Origin: Chitinophaga sp. 180180018-3
GTDB taxonomy: Bacteria > Bacteroidota > Bacteroidia > Chitinophagales > Chitinophagaceae
DNA length: 64,000 bases
Direction of reading: 5' to 3'
Assembly: GCF_037893185.1 (NCBI RefSeq)
Contig: NZ_CP140772.1
Span: 5,394,001-5,458,000 of the forward strand
Below the pieces are notes generated by a model that searched no databases, was not told the origin of the DNA, and was given only the letters and a program-made list of their open reading frames with translations. Both the position numbers and the translations under genes were made by a program. Numbering within the stretch: position 1 is the first letter of the stretch; each line of letters begins with the position of its first letter. Shown in pieces: positions 18,185-27,243 of the stretch.

Positions 18185-18775
18185 ATGAAAGAAGAATGGA
18201 AACAACTCCTTCAGACTGGCGCAGTGCTGTTCGCACGGCATGGCGTTACAGCTATCAGTACGGAAGATATCAGCCAGTGTTGCGGTTTAACAAAAAGGAG
18301 GTTCTATGAACATTTTGAAAGCAAGGAAAACCTCCTTAATTGCATCGTTACTACGTGGACGGAAAAAATGGAACGGTACCTGTTGCTCAACCGGCAGATC
18401 TCAGCCAACGCCATTGATGAGCTGCAAAACTTTCTGCAGGCAACAGACAAAGTAGTATCCGCCACCAATTCCTCCTTCCTGCTCGATTTACGAAAACGTT
18501 ACACGCCGACCTGGAAAACATTGCTGAGGTTCAGGGAAGAAACATTGGGAGCATACCTGCAGATAAATATCAGCAGAGGTATTAAGGAAGAAATCTATCG
18601 CAGCAATGCCGACAAAGCAATCGTTGTGCAGTTGTACCTGACCCAGTTGCAATTACTACTGGAAGAACTGTGTGTGGAGGGCGTTCCCACCAAACGAGTA
18701 AGCCGGGAGATGAATATCTGCTTCCTGCAGGGACTCGTTAATATAAAAGGAATGAAGCTGCTGGATACCTGGTAG
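18185..18775 (+). CDS. TetR/AcrR-family transcriptional regulator
   Basis: 196 residues. The N-terminal helix-turn-helix is clear: GAVLFARHGVTAISTEDISQ, then CGLTKRRFYEHFESKENLL. The remaining 140 residues form the helical ligand-binding part. It is the last gene of the efflux operon, before a strong terminator, so it is probably made together with the pump and gives negative feedback. Pump substrates often act as ligands of such repressors; that is family knowledge, not seen here. No obvious palindromic operator lies in front of the efflux operon. Two palindromes lie at 25.6-25.7 kb. Confidence 0.9.
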   Translation: MKEEWKQLLQTGAVLFARHGVTAISTEDISQCCGLTKRRFYEHFESKENLLNCIVTTWTEKMERYLLLNRQISANAIDELQNFLQATDKVVSATNSSFLLDLRKRYTPTWKTLLRFREETLGAYLQINISRGIKEEIYRSNADKAIVVQLYLTQLQLLLEELCVEGVPTKRVSREMNICFLQGLVNIKGMKLLDTW

Positions 18776-18796
18776 CGCTCTCTTTTGTGGTGTGCA

Positions 18797-18827
18797 GACC
18801 GGGCAACATCAATTGTCCGGTCTTTTT
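18797..18827 (+). terminator. Rho-independent terminator of efflux operon
   Basis: A 10-bp stem (GACCGGGCAA with TTGTCCGGTC, one G-U pair), a 6-base loop and five T residues, 21 bp after the TetR stop codon. Confidence 0.85.
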
Positions 18828-18829
18828 CA

Positions 18830-18863
18830 TTTGCGGAATAAATTGAAATATTCAATACTTTTG
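18830..18863 (+). promoter_or_regulatory. Bacteroidota-type promoter of DKNYY/TPR gene
   Basis: TTTG at 18830 and TACTTTTG at 18856 are 22 bp apart, close to the -33 TTTG / -7 TAnnTTTG consensus. The start codon of the next gene lies 30 bp downstream. Confidence 0.6.
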
Positions 18864-18892
18864 CTCTTCATTGTTTTATCCATATTTCATTT

Positions 18893-21025
18893 ATGTCGCA
18901 ACCCGTAGCCATATTTGCAAAAATACCCATCACCGAAAAATCTTTCAAGTCATATCTGAAAACAGCTCCTGTTAACCGGCTGGCCACATTTATATTTGAA
19001 ACTTTGAACCAGCCCGACAAGAATTTTTATGTTTTCAGACACCTGAAAAAAGAAGAAGTCCTGTTTGCCTACTTCTACTTTAATTACGGTTCACTATCAG
19101 GTTTATTGGATTCCCCGGTAATGGCCGCGTTGCAGACGGCTGCTACTTTTTCCGACCTGCCAGACACCGGCTATATAGCAGGAACACACGATGCCCTCAA
19201 TTTCGATCAGGAAGACCTCGAGGGAATACTTCGGGTGAACAATCAACAGTGCACGGCGGAAAAGGATATCCCCGATACCTACTGGCAGCAGCTTACAAAG
19301 GATATAGAACAGCAATTTTTCAAAAAGGTAAAAGCCGATTTCGCCGATGAATTTTACAAAGGCAGGATAGTAGACAGCGCTATTGTCAAAAAATGTAAGG
19401 CGCTTATGGAAAAACGCCGGCAGGAAGAGGTGCTGAACAACCTGGATTCCGCCAGTTTTCTGAAGCCGCTATTCTTCTTCGATAAATATTTCTTCAACGG
19501 GCAATACATCTATTGTCCTGAAGGCAACGCGCAAATATACAAAGACCCTGATCCTGCACAGTTCCGGCAAACGCCCTATGGTGGAACCGATGGACGGTAT
19601 CTGGTTACAGACGGACACATGCTCGAAACGGATGTAGCTTCTTTCAAAAGAATGCAAAACACTGAGTATATCTGCTATAAATCGGCCACAGGCGTATACG
19701 ACGATAAACTACAATTAATACCCGAAGCCGACCCCGCTACATTTAAAGTGATTGATGGTCATCATGCAGTAGACGCCAATAACATCTACTTCAATCATCT
19801 TATCATCTCAAAAAAAGAAATCGGGGTATATAAATTCGATGCCAGGGGCTACTACTGGAAATGTATCATTCTTCATGGAGAGAGAGCGGTATATGTAGGG
19901 GATGAAAAAATAGATGTTGATGCGGCTACTTTTAAAATACTGCAGTTCCCCCGCAACATCCATTATAACTATTGCCTGCTGGCGGTAGCGGCCGACAAAA
20001 ACGGTACTATGATCCTCTATAAGCCGTCTCCCTTTACCAATCCGGTGCAGATCATACGCAACGAAGATCCGGAAGCCTTTATTGAAAAAACAGCGGCCGC
20101 ACTGAACAACAAGCGCGAAGAAAAAAACGATCCACCCAAAGCCACAGAAAATAACCAGGAGTATTGTGATTCGTTCCGCAAATGGATGCATGCACATTTC
20201 GACAGCTATTATCCACTTAACAAACTAACAATTGCATTTTACCGTAGCATCAATAATTACATGTATGCCTGTTTCCAGGAACAGCAGTACGAAGCGATAA
20301 CTGACATATACGATAAAATAAAGGATTACGCCTGGATTAATCCTTATATTTTCCATCATACCGCCTGCACTTATGTGAAGCTCGGTAACCCGGAAGTAGC
20401 CGTTGCAGAAGTGCGCAAAGCACTGGTTTATGGTTATGAAAAGATAAACAACCTGTGGCCCGACAGAGATCTGGAACCGATATGGAACCATCCACAGTTT
20501 GTAACACTGCGCAAATTCAACGAGGATAACCCGTATACTTCCGTGAGTGTGGAAATGCTGGAGCAAATTGTACAGCTGAAACCCGGTGATTATGATACCG
20601 TAGAGATTATGCGCCAGATTACCAACACGATGTATTTCCCGGACTTACCCCAGATTCCGGACAACGTGGAAGATAAACAACTGGCAGCCTGGTACGCCAG
20701 GTATAAAGAGTTACTCTCACGGGTATACGAAGATTACTTTATGAAAAATATGTACCTGGGAAGGGAAAAATTATATCGCATATACAGGAACCATACTGTC
20801 CTACCCCCACGCATACACGCTGAAATGCTCATCTATACCTTTAAGGATGCGCACATGTTCGGACAGTCCGATGAATCAAAACTAACCGACTGTCTGACAA
20901 TAGCGAAGGCATTGAGGGCATCCCTCTCGCGCATCATTGATAAAGAGAAATACGATGCGGCATTAAAAGAACTGGAGCAACAATCTTTCCTTTCTTACGC
21001 GTTGCATGAACTAAAAGAAAATTAA
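18893..21025 (+). CDS. DKNYY-repeat and TPR-like cytoplasmic protein (710 aa)
   Basis: There is no signal peptide or membrane segment. Residues about 180-390 carry repeats of the DKNYY type: each has a D-x-(A/P)-T-F-K motif followed by an N-x-Y/Y-Y core (DPATFKVIDGHHAVDANNIY, DAATFKILQF, KNGTMILYKP). Residues about 440-560 have TPR-like helices (CFQEQQYEAITDIYDKIKDY, HHTACTYVKLGNPEVAVAEV). The C-terminus is helical. It has its own promoter and stands alone between two transcription ends. DKNYY proteins have no settled function. Confidence 0.75.
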   Translation: MSQPVAIFAKIPITEKSFKSYLKTAPVNRLATFIFETLNQPDKNFYVFRHLKKEEVLFAYFYFNYGSLSGLLDSPVMAALQTAATFSDLPDTGYIAGTHDALNFDQEDLEGILRVNNQQCTAEKDIPDTYWQQLTKDIEQQFFKKVKADFADEFYKGRIVDSAIVKKCKALMEKRRQEEVLNNLDSASFLKPLFFFDKYFFNGQYIYCPEGNAQIYKDPDPAQFRQTPYGGTDGRYLVTDGHMLETDVASFKRMQNTEYICYKSATGVYDDKLQLIPEADPATFKVIDGHHAVDANNIYFNHLIISKKEIGVYKFDARGYYWKCIILHGERAVYVGDEKIDVDAATFKILQFPRNIHYNYCLLAVAADKNGTMILYKPSPFTNPVQIIRNEDPEAFIEKTAAALNNKREEKNDPPKATENNQEYCDSFRKWMHAHFDSYYPLNKLTIAFYRSINNYMYACFQEQQYEAITDIYDKIKDYAWINPYIFHHTACTYVKLGNPEVAVAEVRKALVYGYEKINNLWPDRDLEPIWNHPQFVTLRKFNEDNPYTSVSVEMLEQIVQLKPGDYDTVEIMRQITNTMYFPDLPQIPDNVEDKQLAAWYARYKELLSRVYEDYFMKNMYLGREKLYRIYRNHTVLPPRIHAEMLIYTFKDAHMFGQSDESKLTDCLTIAKALRASLSRIIDKEKYDAALKELEQQSFLSYALHELKEN

Positions 21026-21063
21026 TACGCCGGATTAAAAAGTTGGTGATATAAAATAAAATT

Positions 21064-21093
21064 ACAGGAAGATGGAAACAACCATCTTCCTGT
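21064..21093 (-). terminator. Terminator after DUF418 gene
   Basis: A perfect 12-bp stem (ACAGGAAGATGG with CCATCTTCCTGT), a 6-base loop, then a T-rich tail on the minus strand. It lies 6 bp after the DUF418 stop; it may also stop transcripts coming from the plus strand. Confidence 0.75.
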
Positions 21094-21098
21094 GCCGG

Positions 21099-22286
21099 CT
21101 ATATCATTTTGCCATAGGTCAGGCTCCGCCACAACCACTCCACAGGTCCAAACCGGAAGTGCGACATCCACCAGGAGCTGACGGCCAGCTGCACAACGAA
21201 AATGGTGGCCCATATCCAGAGAATCGCCAATGGTCCTATCCCCGCATACAACCCGCCGCCAAAGCTGTAATAAACAGATACGCAAATAACAGATTGCAGG
21301 AGATAATTGGTAGCAGCCATCCGTCCGGCTGCCTGAAACGGCAGCAATATCCGTTGCCAGGTAGTACACCGTAACAGCCGGATGATAGTGGCAATGTAGA
21401 AAATTCCGATGGCAGGTCCGGCGATATAGCTGCTGAATACCTGTGCATAGCTATACACTGCAGTGGAATGGCCGGCACTGATATATAGCAGCGAAAGCAA
21501 TGCAATAGGCCATCCTATCATAGCACTGCCCAGCTGTACCCTCCGGATAAATACGATGTGCTGCTCCGGATCATGGAAAATGCGCCTTTTTCCTGCATAT
21601 GCCCCCAGCAGGAACATCGCAAAGATCACAGGAGCTTCTATCAGGTATCCTATTCTTGTTACGATCAGGTCATTTGCATTCTGCGCATATAGCTGCTGCC
21701 ATGTGCCGTTCCGGTAAGCATCTATTGCCGCGGTTCCAGCAGTGGTGGTAGCGCCTCCGTCGGCAAACCAGGCTGACCCAACGATCATCCCTCCCAGCAT
21801 ATATAACAACACCGGTATTAACAGCAGGCCCATGGCCCATTTCACCAGTGTTTCAGGTTTGCAGTGCCTGAAAAAAAGCAGCAACGCGCCCAGTGTGCTG
21901 TAAAAACATAATACATCCCCGAACCAGATGAAATTGGCATGGATCATCCCGATGCCCAGCAGCACCAGGAGGCGGCGTAAAAACAGCTTTACCGGCGAAT
22001 GACCTTTCTTTTCCGCACTTTGTAAAAAGATGGTAAATCCCAGGCCAAACAAAAAGGAAAACATGGAAATGAATTTCCCTTCCCCCACCAGGTTCACAAA
22101 CAATACACTTATTTTGTTCCAGGTTCCGGGCCAGTATTCCAGCGGATCCAGGTATAGTGCGGGAAAGGAGAACAGACCCATATTAACCAGCAGGATACCA
22201 GCAAGTGCCACTCCCCTGATGGCATCCAACTCATGAATACGACCGGCTTGTACCATCGGAGCCGGAACCGGAGCAACTAACTGCAT
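21099..22286 (-). CDS. DUF418 (YeiB-like) membrane protein
   Basis: 395 residues with about 10 hydrophobic segments. The start IHELDAIRGVALAGILLVNM and the segment EGKFISMFSFLFGLGFTIFL are the classical N-terminus of the DUF418/YeiB family, related to the acyltransferase-3-like heparan-alpha-glucosaminide fold. The C-terminal half has AAGRMAATNYLLQSVICVSV and ends with FGPVEWLWRSLTYGK, the DUF418 signature. Function of the family is not settled. It follows the Crp/Fnr-type gene by 68 bp on the same strand, so it could be read with it. Confidence 0.92.
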   Translation of the reverse strand: MQLVAPVPAPMVQAGRIHELDAIRGVALAGILLVNMGLFSFPALYLDPLEYWPGTWNKISVLFVNLVGEGKFISMFSFLFGLGFTIFLQSAEKKGHSPVKLFLRRLLVLLGIGMIHANFIWFGDVLCFYSTLGALLLFFRHCKPETLVKWAMGLLLIPVLLYMLGGMIVGSAWFADGGATTTAGTAAIDAYRNGTWQQLYAQNANDLIVTRIGYLIEAPVIFAMFLLGAYAGKRRIFHDPEQHIVFIRRVQLGSAMIGWPIALLSLLYISAGHSTAVYSYAQVFSSYIAGPAIGIFYIATIIRLLRCTTWQRILLPFQAAGRMAATNYLLQSVICVSVYYSFGGGLYAGIGPLAILWIWATIFVVQLAVSSWWMSHFRFGPVEWLWRSLTYGKMI

Positions 22287-22354
22287 AAATCATATTTTCT
22301 GTGCAGCAAAGTTGCTTTAGTATGCCCGGACGGCATTTGATATATGTCAAATAA

Positions 22355-22930
22355 TCAGTCTTCCTGTGCTCGTATGCGGCTAAGTGTTTCCAGGGTGATG
22401 CCCAGGTAAGAGGCAATATGTGTAAGCCGGGCTTGCTGTACGATCTCCGGATACCGCTCCAGCAGCCGCTGATAACGTTCTTTTGCAGTCGAAAACTGCA
22501 GGCTGTAAATCCTTTCCTCCAGCCAGATCGCGTATGCTTCCATACTGAGCGTCCATACTTTTTCTATCACCGGAAATCGTTCCCGCAACTGTTGCAATCC
22601 TTCAATGGATATTACTTCTATCACCGAGTCTTCCAGTACCTCAAATGTTTCCGGGCTGGGTGTTTGCCGGGTGGCACTCTCCAGCGAAAGCACCGTATCA
22701 TCCGCAAAGCAGAATGCAGTGGTAACTTCCCGTCCGTTTTTCAGATAGTATCCCCTGACGAGGCCCGAGATAATATTGTAGCTGTAGCGGCATATCTTCC
22801 CCTGCTCCAGCAGCAGTTCGCCTTTCCTGAATATTTTTTCTGTAGCTACCTCATAATAGGCGTTGCGTATTTCTTCCTCCCGAAAGGCAACAGTAAGTAG
22901 TTTGGCAATGAGCGCTTCCTGATATTTCAT
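22355..22930 (-). CDS. Crp/Fnr-family transcriptional regulator
   Basis: 191 residues. A cyclic-nucleotide-binding-like beta roll fills residues 25-120 (FRKGELLLEQGKICRYSYNI, then GREVTTAFCFADD). A C-terminal helix-turn-helix ends the protein: LTHIASYLGITLETLSRIR, the usual recognition helix of Bacteroidota Crp/Fnr proteins. There is no four-cysteine iron-sulfur motif, so it is not an FNR oxygen sensor of the classical kind. It starts 16 bp after the monooxygenase gene and likely shares its transcript. Confidence 0.9.
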   Translation of the reverse strand: MKYQEALIAKLLTVAFREEEIRNAYYEVATEKIFRKGELLLEQGKICRYSYNIISGLVRGYYLKNGREVTTAFCFADDTVLSLESATRQTPSPETFEVLEDSVIEVISIEGLQQLRERFPVIEKVWTLSMEAYAIWLEERIYSLQFSTAKERYQRLLERYPEIVQQARLTHIASYLGITLETLSRIRAQED

Positions 22931-22946
22931 AGGGGAAAAATACGGA

Positions 22947-24191
22947 TTATATCAGCTCGGGCTTCAGCACCTTCCAGGCTTTTTCCCGCCAGTTTAAACG
23001 GTAGCGGTATAACCAGTCGAAACTGCGTTGTGCAAACAGTGGTATGAATATCGCCATCATCCATTCCCGGATCTTCGCCTGCCACGGGGAAAGAATGGCT
23101 TTGGATTTTCCTCTTCTCCTTCCTTCAGCCACAATTTTTTCCACCCGGGGTTTACGTTCTGCCTCAAATTTCCGGAACACACCCGTATAAGCGCCTACGC
23201 CGGCATCACGCAGCAGCATGGCAAGATACATCGCATCTTCCAGCGCCATGGAAGCGCCCTGACCTGCATTCGGACTTACCGCATGTGCAGCATCTCCTAT
23301 CAGCAATACTCTGCCCTTAAACCAGGCCGGCAGGGAAGCGATGTCTGAAACATTTACTTTCAGTACTTTTTCTGTGTTGGCAATCAGCGATCCTATCGGA
23401 GTATGATAATCCTGGTATCTGGCCAGCATTTCTGCCTTCACGCCTTCTAATGTGGTATCTTCCAGCTCCTCCTTAGTAAAAGGTGTATCGGATGGCAGGT
23501 TCGACCACCACATGGCCTTTCCATCTCCTGCCGCACAATAACCAAAGAAGCCATTGTTGCCGAATGTAAAAGTTAAACTGTTGATTTCGTCAGATGTCAT
23601 TTCCGGCACTGCTGCCAGTGGTACAAACCCACCATAGTTTTTGGAGCCTGTAAATGCCGGTACCGGCCCATCGGGGAACAATATTCTACGGGTAACCGAA
23701 TGTACACCATCAGCTCCTATAAGGATATCGCCGAATGCCTCGGTGCCATCTGCAAAAACAGCGGTCACTCCCCATGGATCCTGCCGGATGTTAGTCAACC
23801 GGCGGCCGTATTGTACGGTCAGCCCCTGTTCATCCAATTCCTGCAAAAGAATATCGTATAGTGCTGCCCGGGAGAGGCTGACAGCCGGCTGGCCATATTT
23901 CTTTACGGCCCCGTTAGCCATACGGGCAATCATTTTACCCTGGCCATTCCGCATATGAAATTCACTGGCAACAGCTCCCGCTGCTATTACCTGCTGAGCC
24001 AACCCAAGGCTATCCAGTACATTCATCCCGTTGGGCGCAATATTAAAGCCTCCACCGGCAGATGCTTTATAAGTGTATGCTTCGAAGATGTCGCAGGAAA
24101 TGCCTGCTTTTTTCAGAAAAAGTGCCAGTGTCAGTCCGCCTATACCGCCACCGGCTATAATTACGTGATGAGAAGTTGAGAATGGAATCAT
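22947..24191 (-). CDS. FAD-dependent monooxygenase (group A, PHBH-like)
   Basis: 414 residues. The dinucleotide-binding start HHVIIAGGGIGGLTLALFLK gives the GxGxxG motif. The middle DG motif is DILIGADGVHS and the C-terminal FAD motif is GRVLLIGDAAHAVSPNAGQG. These three are diagnostic of flavoprotein aromatic hydroxylases and related enzymes such as TetX-type tetracycline monooxygenases. The enzyme would use NAD(P)H and O2 to hydroxylate a small, probably aromatic or polyketide-like substrate; the exact substrate cannot be read. It is the first gene of a minus-strand group with the Crp/Fnr gene. Confidence 0.9.
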   Translation of the reverse strand: MIPFSTSHHVIIAGGGIGGLTLALFLKKAGISCDIFEAYTYKASAGGGFNIAPNGMNVLDSLGLAQQVIAAGAVASEFHMRNGQGKMIARMANGAVKKYGQPAVSLSRAALYDILLQELDEQGLTVQYGRRLTNIRQDPWGVTAVFADGTEAFGDILIGADGVHSVTRRILFPDGPVPAFTGSKNYGGFVPLAAVPEMTSDEINSLTFTFGNNGFFGYCAAGDGKAMWWSNLPSDTPFTKEELEDTTLEGVKAEMLARYQDYHTPIGSLIANTEKVLKVNVSDIASLPAWFKGRVLLIGDAAHAVSPNAGQGASMALEDAMYLAMLLRDAGVGAYTGVFRKFEAERKPRVEKIVAEGRRRGKSKAILSPWQAKIREWMMAIFIPLFAQRSFDWLYRYRLNWREKAWKVLKPELI

Positions 24192-24363
24192 AAGAACTAA
24201 GTTTTATAATTCAAAATTGCATCACGAAACAGCCGTCATCAACCCTTTACAGGTAAGCGAAATTAAAAAAGCGGCGAAACCCGTTTTTTAACCGGCTAAT
24301 GCTTCCTTGTACATTCCCACTGTTTTTTTTGGGATTGAAATAGTTGTTTTATCAATATAGATG

Positions 24364-24371
24364 TAAGTTTG
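24364..24371 (+). promoter_or_regulatory. Putative -7 element, leader nearly absent
   Basis: TAAGTTTG fits TAnnTTTG, with a TTG about 17 bp upstream. It ends only 4 bp before the ATG at 24376, so if used, the mRNA would be almost leaderless. Confidence 0.4.
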
Positions 24372-24375
24372 CATT

Positions 24376-24972
24376 ATGTTGAAAATAACGTTAACCACCA
24401 TATTTTCCGTTCTTTCCGCATTACACCTGTGGCATGCACCGGAACAAACAAAACCTAAAAAAGATATTGCAGACAGTACCCTGAATGCCTTTGTTCCGGC
24501 TGGATATAATATCCTTGATACTGCTACCGGCGACCTGAACCTTGATCCGTATCCGGACGTCATCCTGGTATTGTACAAGCCAGGAGAAGACAGCACCTCC
24601 GATGTGGTTGAGCACCCGGAAAAGCGGCCGTTGCTGATCCTGCTGGGGCAGGCCAATCATGGGTATAAACTGGCAGCACGCAACGACAACGCCGTATACT
24701 GCGTAGACGGTGGCGGGATGATGGGCGATCCTTTCGAAAATGTTGTCATCAAAAAAGGTTATTTCTCTATCGAGCATTATGGTGGCAGCTCCTGGCGTTG
24801 GACGAGGATCATTACCTTCCGGTATTCCGCTGCAGATAAAAACTGGTACCTTCATAAAGATGGCGGCGTGAGCTTCCATGCTTCTGACCCCGAACATACT
24901 ACCGAAAAAGTACATACTACAAAGGATTTCGGAAAGATCCGGTTCGACCGGTTTAATATCTATAAAGAATAA
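24376..24972 (+). CDS. Small secreted FG-GAP-like protein (198 aa)
   Basis: The first 20 residues are hydrophobic (MLKITLTTIFSVLSALHLWH), so it is probably exported. The segment TATGDLNLDPYPDVILVLY matches the calcium-loop pattern of FG-GAP/VCBS repeats (GDLNxDGxxDxxL). The rest is beta-rich with aromatic residues. I see one repeat only, not a full propeller. It overlaps nothing; the DUF2938 gene converges on it with a 2-bp gap. Role unknown. Confidence 0.75.
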   Translation: MLKITLTTIFSVLSALHLWHAPEQTKPKKDIADSTLNAFVPAGYNILDTATGDLNLDPYPDVILVLYKPGEDSTSDVVEHPEKRPLLILLGQANHGYKLAARNDNAVYCVDGGGMMGDPFENVVIKKGYFSIEHYGGSSWRWTRIITFRYSAADKNWYLHKDGGVSFHASDPEHTTEKVHTTKDFGKIRFDRFNIYKE

Positions 24973-24974
24973 TG

Positions 24975-25463
24975 TCAGGCAATAACCATCAGCAGTTTTG
25001 CTGCGAGGTATAACCCTATCCCATATACGGAGTGTGCCAGCAGGCTTCTGAACCGGGCTACCATTGGCTTTGGCGTTTTAGATGCCGCCATGCCCATGCC
25101 CATTCCCGGCTGCATAATAAAGAAAGGTGCAACGATCGTAATCACTCCTACCAGTAGTGCAGGCCAAAACGTAGGCGCCTGTATCCATTGCGGCCCCTCT
25201 ATTATCACCAGCAGAAATGAAAAGGTAATCCCTATCATATAATGCGCGCACCAGCCTATGGCCGTTTCTCCGGAAATCGGAGCAGCCGCAGCAATACTAT
25301 TATGCATAAATTTTCCGGATGAACAATGTCCTATCCATCGGCCTACAAAGGCATAATTGAGCGATGGAATCTGAAAAATATATTTTAAGAATAACGCCCA
25401 TATATCCATTACAATAGTTGCCCCTACTCCTATCAGCACTGTTTTTATGATAATTGCTGTCAT
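24975..25463 (-). CDS. DUF2938 membrane protein
   Basis: 162 residues, four hydrophobic segments. The order of conserved pieces fits DUF2938: GVGATIVMDIWALFLKYIF, GRWIGHCSSGKFMHNSI, IGWCAHYMIGITFSFLLVII, FFIMQPGMGMGMAASKTPKP and RSLLAHSVYGIGLYLAAKLL. The function of the family is unknown. The upstream region holds two CCGAAC-type palindromes (25627-25641 and 25695-25709), so the gene may be under a TetR-like repressor; no such gene is adjacent. Confidence 0.9.
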   Translation of the reverse strand: MTAIIIKTVLIGVGATIVMDIWALFLKYIFQIPSLNYAFVGRWIGHCSSGKFMHNSIAAAAPISGETAIGWCAHYMIGITFSFLLVIIEGPQWIQAPTFWPALLVGVITIVAPFFIMQPGMGMGMAASKTPKPMVARFRSLLAHSVYGIGLYLAAKLLMVIA

Positions 25464-25626
25464 GTTTATGTTGTTTTAAAGAATTTATACAGACCTTACG
25501 ATGAAAGTTCCTGTTAATAGCATCCCCTGCCATGGAGCCGGTATATGCAGCAGTTGTAATGGAATTCCATCTTGATAATTTTTTATAATTCGCTAATCTC
25601 ACTTCTGTCTAACATAGATAACTATG

Positions 25627-25641
25627 CCGAACACTGTTCGA
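25627..25641. promoter_or_regulatory. Palindromic operator-like site 1
   Basis: CCGAACACTGTTCGA: a 6-1-6 palindrome (CGAACA/TGTTCG). It resembles operators of TetR-family regulators. It lies between DUF2938 (minus) and the secreted protein gene at 25823 (plus). Confidence 0.55.
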
Positions 25642-25652
25642 TAAATGCCGAT

Positions 25653-25677
25653 AAAAAAAGCAGCCGAAGCTGTTTTT
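25653..25677. terminator. Hairpin with UUCG-type loop between the two palindromes
   Basis: CAGC/GCTG stem with a CGAA loop on plus (TTCG on minus), an A-run before and a T-run after. It can end transcription in both directions and sits between the two palindromic sites. It could attenuate the plus-strand gene or shield the divergent promoters. Confidence 0.5.
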
Positions 25678-25694
25678 CTGATGTATTTTAATTT

Positions 25695-25709
25695 CCGAAC
25701 ACCGTTCGG
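25695..25709. promoter_or_regulatory. Palindromic operator-like site 2
   Basis: CCGAACACCGTTCGG: a perfect 6-3-6 palindrome, 68 bp centre-to-centre from site 1 and differing from it at only two positions. Confidence 0.55.
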
Positions 25710-25787
25710 CAAATTTAAATACTAATTTTCAATGGACAAATAAATTTTATAATCTCATCGACGGTCACTTATCTGCCGGGCTCGGAT

Positions 25788-25795
25788 TACCTTTG
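25788..25795 (+). promoter_or_regulatory. Putative -7 element for secreted protein gene
   Basis: TACCTTTG fits TAnnTTTG and lies 27 bp before the chosen ATG at 25823. The -33 region is poor. Confidence 0.4.
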
Positions 25796-25822
25796 AATAT
25801 CCGTATATTTATACATGAAAAT

Positions 25823-26389
25823 ATGCGTTCGATGAGATTTATTGCCGCAATGATATTACTGATAACAGCATTACCCGGTTTGTATGCCCAACAACAATCA
25901 CAGCCTCCTGCATTGAAAGAGCATTTCGGCGAAGCTGATGATCCTGTAAATGAATACCTGAATACAAGTTTGGCTCCTATAAGAGAAAATTTCAAAAAGA
26001 TCAATGCCACCAAACAATGGAAGCAGGTCAAATCGGTGAACATAGAAAAAGGAGAAGGTGGTACTGCCAGGTTTTACTATGCAGGCAGTGGTCTACAGAA
26101 AATTGCCGCCCGGCAATTCGGAGAAATGAGCCAATTGCTTTCCGAATACTACCTGCTGCATGGTAAACTCTCTTTTGTATATGAAACGGAAATGCGCTAC
26201 CAGCAACCTTTTGATACAGCAGGAGCTGAGATAATAACCACGCGGTCGTACTTCAGTAACGATCATCTGGCACATCAGCTCAACAGCGAAGATTGTGGGG
26301 CTCCTTTTTCGTCCGACTATCTGGAAGAAGAACGCAAACGGCTATACGAATCATACGGGCAATTGTTGCAATTAGTGAAGGAGAGATAA
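25823..26389 (+). CDS. Small secreted protein (188 aa), unknown function
   Basis: I start at 25823 because MRSMRFIAAMILLITALPGL forms a good signal peptide ending at YAQQQ; the ATG at 25832 is equally possible, and an upstream ATG at 25793 overlaps the promoter element. The mature part is helical/charged, with DDPVNEYLNTSLAPIRENFK and RLYESYGQLLQLVKER at the end. No known domain is recognised. It converges on cas6. It may share control with DUF2938 through the two palindromes upstream. Confidence 0.75.
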   Translation: MRSMRFIAAMILLITALPGLYAQQQSQPPALKEHFGEADDPVNEYLNTSLAPIRENFKKINATKQWKQVKSVNIEKGEGGTARFYYAGSGLQKIAARQFGEMSQLLSEYYLLHGKLSFVYETEMRYQQPFDTAGAEIITTRSYFSNDHLAHQLNSEDCGAPFSSDYLEEERKRLYESYGQLLQLVKER

Positions 26390-26469
26390 ATCACACCTGT
26401 TATTTAGCTAACTTATTTTCAGGTAGAAGAAAATCTGGCGATATTCTAAGCAAGGAAAGAAAAAGAGAC

Positions 26470-27243
26470 TTATTCGCTTACATACCCCATCCCCTGCCCG
26501 TTATATAGTCCCATGCCTGCATTCAGTAACAGCTCTACAAATCTTCTTTCAGCTGTAGCCTGTAGTTCAAAGTTCATCCAGCCCGTCATTCTTTTTTCAG
26601 TTGTAGTTCCGCCGTTGAGGATGATCACTCTTGGTTTAGGAGGAGTTTCCAGGAAAACTGGTTCCAATTGCAATAACGCGCTGCTTGCAGTGGCTTCATC
26701 ATAGCAGGAAGCGATTTTGCATTTCCAGTTGTGTAATAGGTTAGGGATAAATCTGACATCGACCGGAGAGAGGAAATCATAACCAGCTTTATCCGGCATG
26801 CCGGCAACGATCGGGGATAAGGGTTTCAGTACCAGTTGTACGATTGTTCGTTCTTTATAATCCTGCACGGGATTAGGCAGGATTTCTATTTCACGCACCA
26901 CAAAGCCTGTTTTCGACTTTTTGTCGGAAATACCAATCATTTCTGAGTGGAAAAGATCTTTGATAAATGTTTCCGCAGTGTCGGGCAGGTGAAAAGAGAT
27001 AAAAAAGGACAGCTCGCGGTTCAGGAGTCGCAGGCGATCGCCGTTTTCCTGAAACGGACAATTGATCTGCGAGAAGCTGAACAGTTTGAATCCATTTCCG
27101 TATCCTTCTTCATCAAGATAAGCAGCGTAGCTACTATCTGCATGGGATAGTATCCGGTATATGGAAGCGGACAGCGGATAGGCATAGTTCGCCGGTATAA
27201 CCGGTTTTGCGGCTGCGGTATGAAGTTTAAGGACAAAGCGCAT
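26470..27243 (-). CDS. cas6: Orphan Cas6-type CRISPR RNA endonuclease, probably inactive
   Basis: 257 residues with the Cas6 plan: MRFVLKLHTA start, PANYAYPLSASIYRIL, GFKLFSFSQI and the C-terminal glycine-rich loop NAGMGLYNGQGMGYVSE (family form GxGxxNSxGFG). Cas6 cuts CRISPR transcripts inside repeats to release crRNAs. In relatives a catalytic histidine sits in an LHxxGY-like segment before FKLFTFS; here the matching segment is YAAYLDEEGY, with Asp44 instead. The lysine in FKLF is kept. No other cas gene is nearby. A three-copy degenerate repeat lies 220 bp upstream on the same strand. Call is firm as Cas6 family, inactivity is inferred. Confidence 0.85.
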   Translation of the reverse strand: MRFVLKLHTAAAKPVIPANYAYPLSASIYRILSHADSSYAAYLDEEGYGNGFKLFSFSQINCPFQENGDRLRLLNRELSFFISFHLPDTAETFIKDLFHSEMIGISDKKSKTGFVVREIEILPNPVQDYKERTIVQLVLKPLSPIVAGMPDKAGYDFLSPVDVRFIPNLLHNWKCKIASCYDEATASSALLQLEPVFLETPPKPRVIILNGGTTTEKRMTGWMNFELQATAERRFVELLLNAGMGLYNGQGMGYVSE

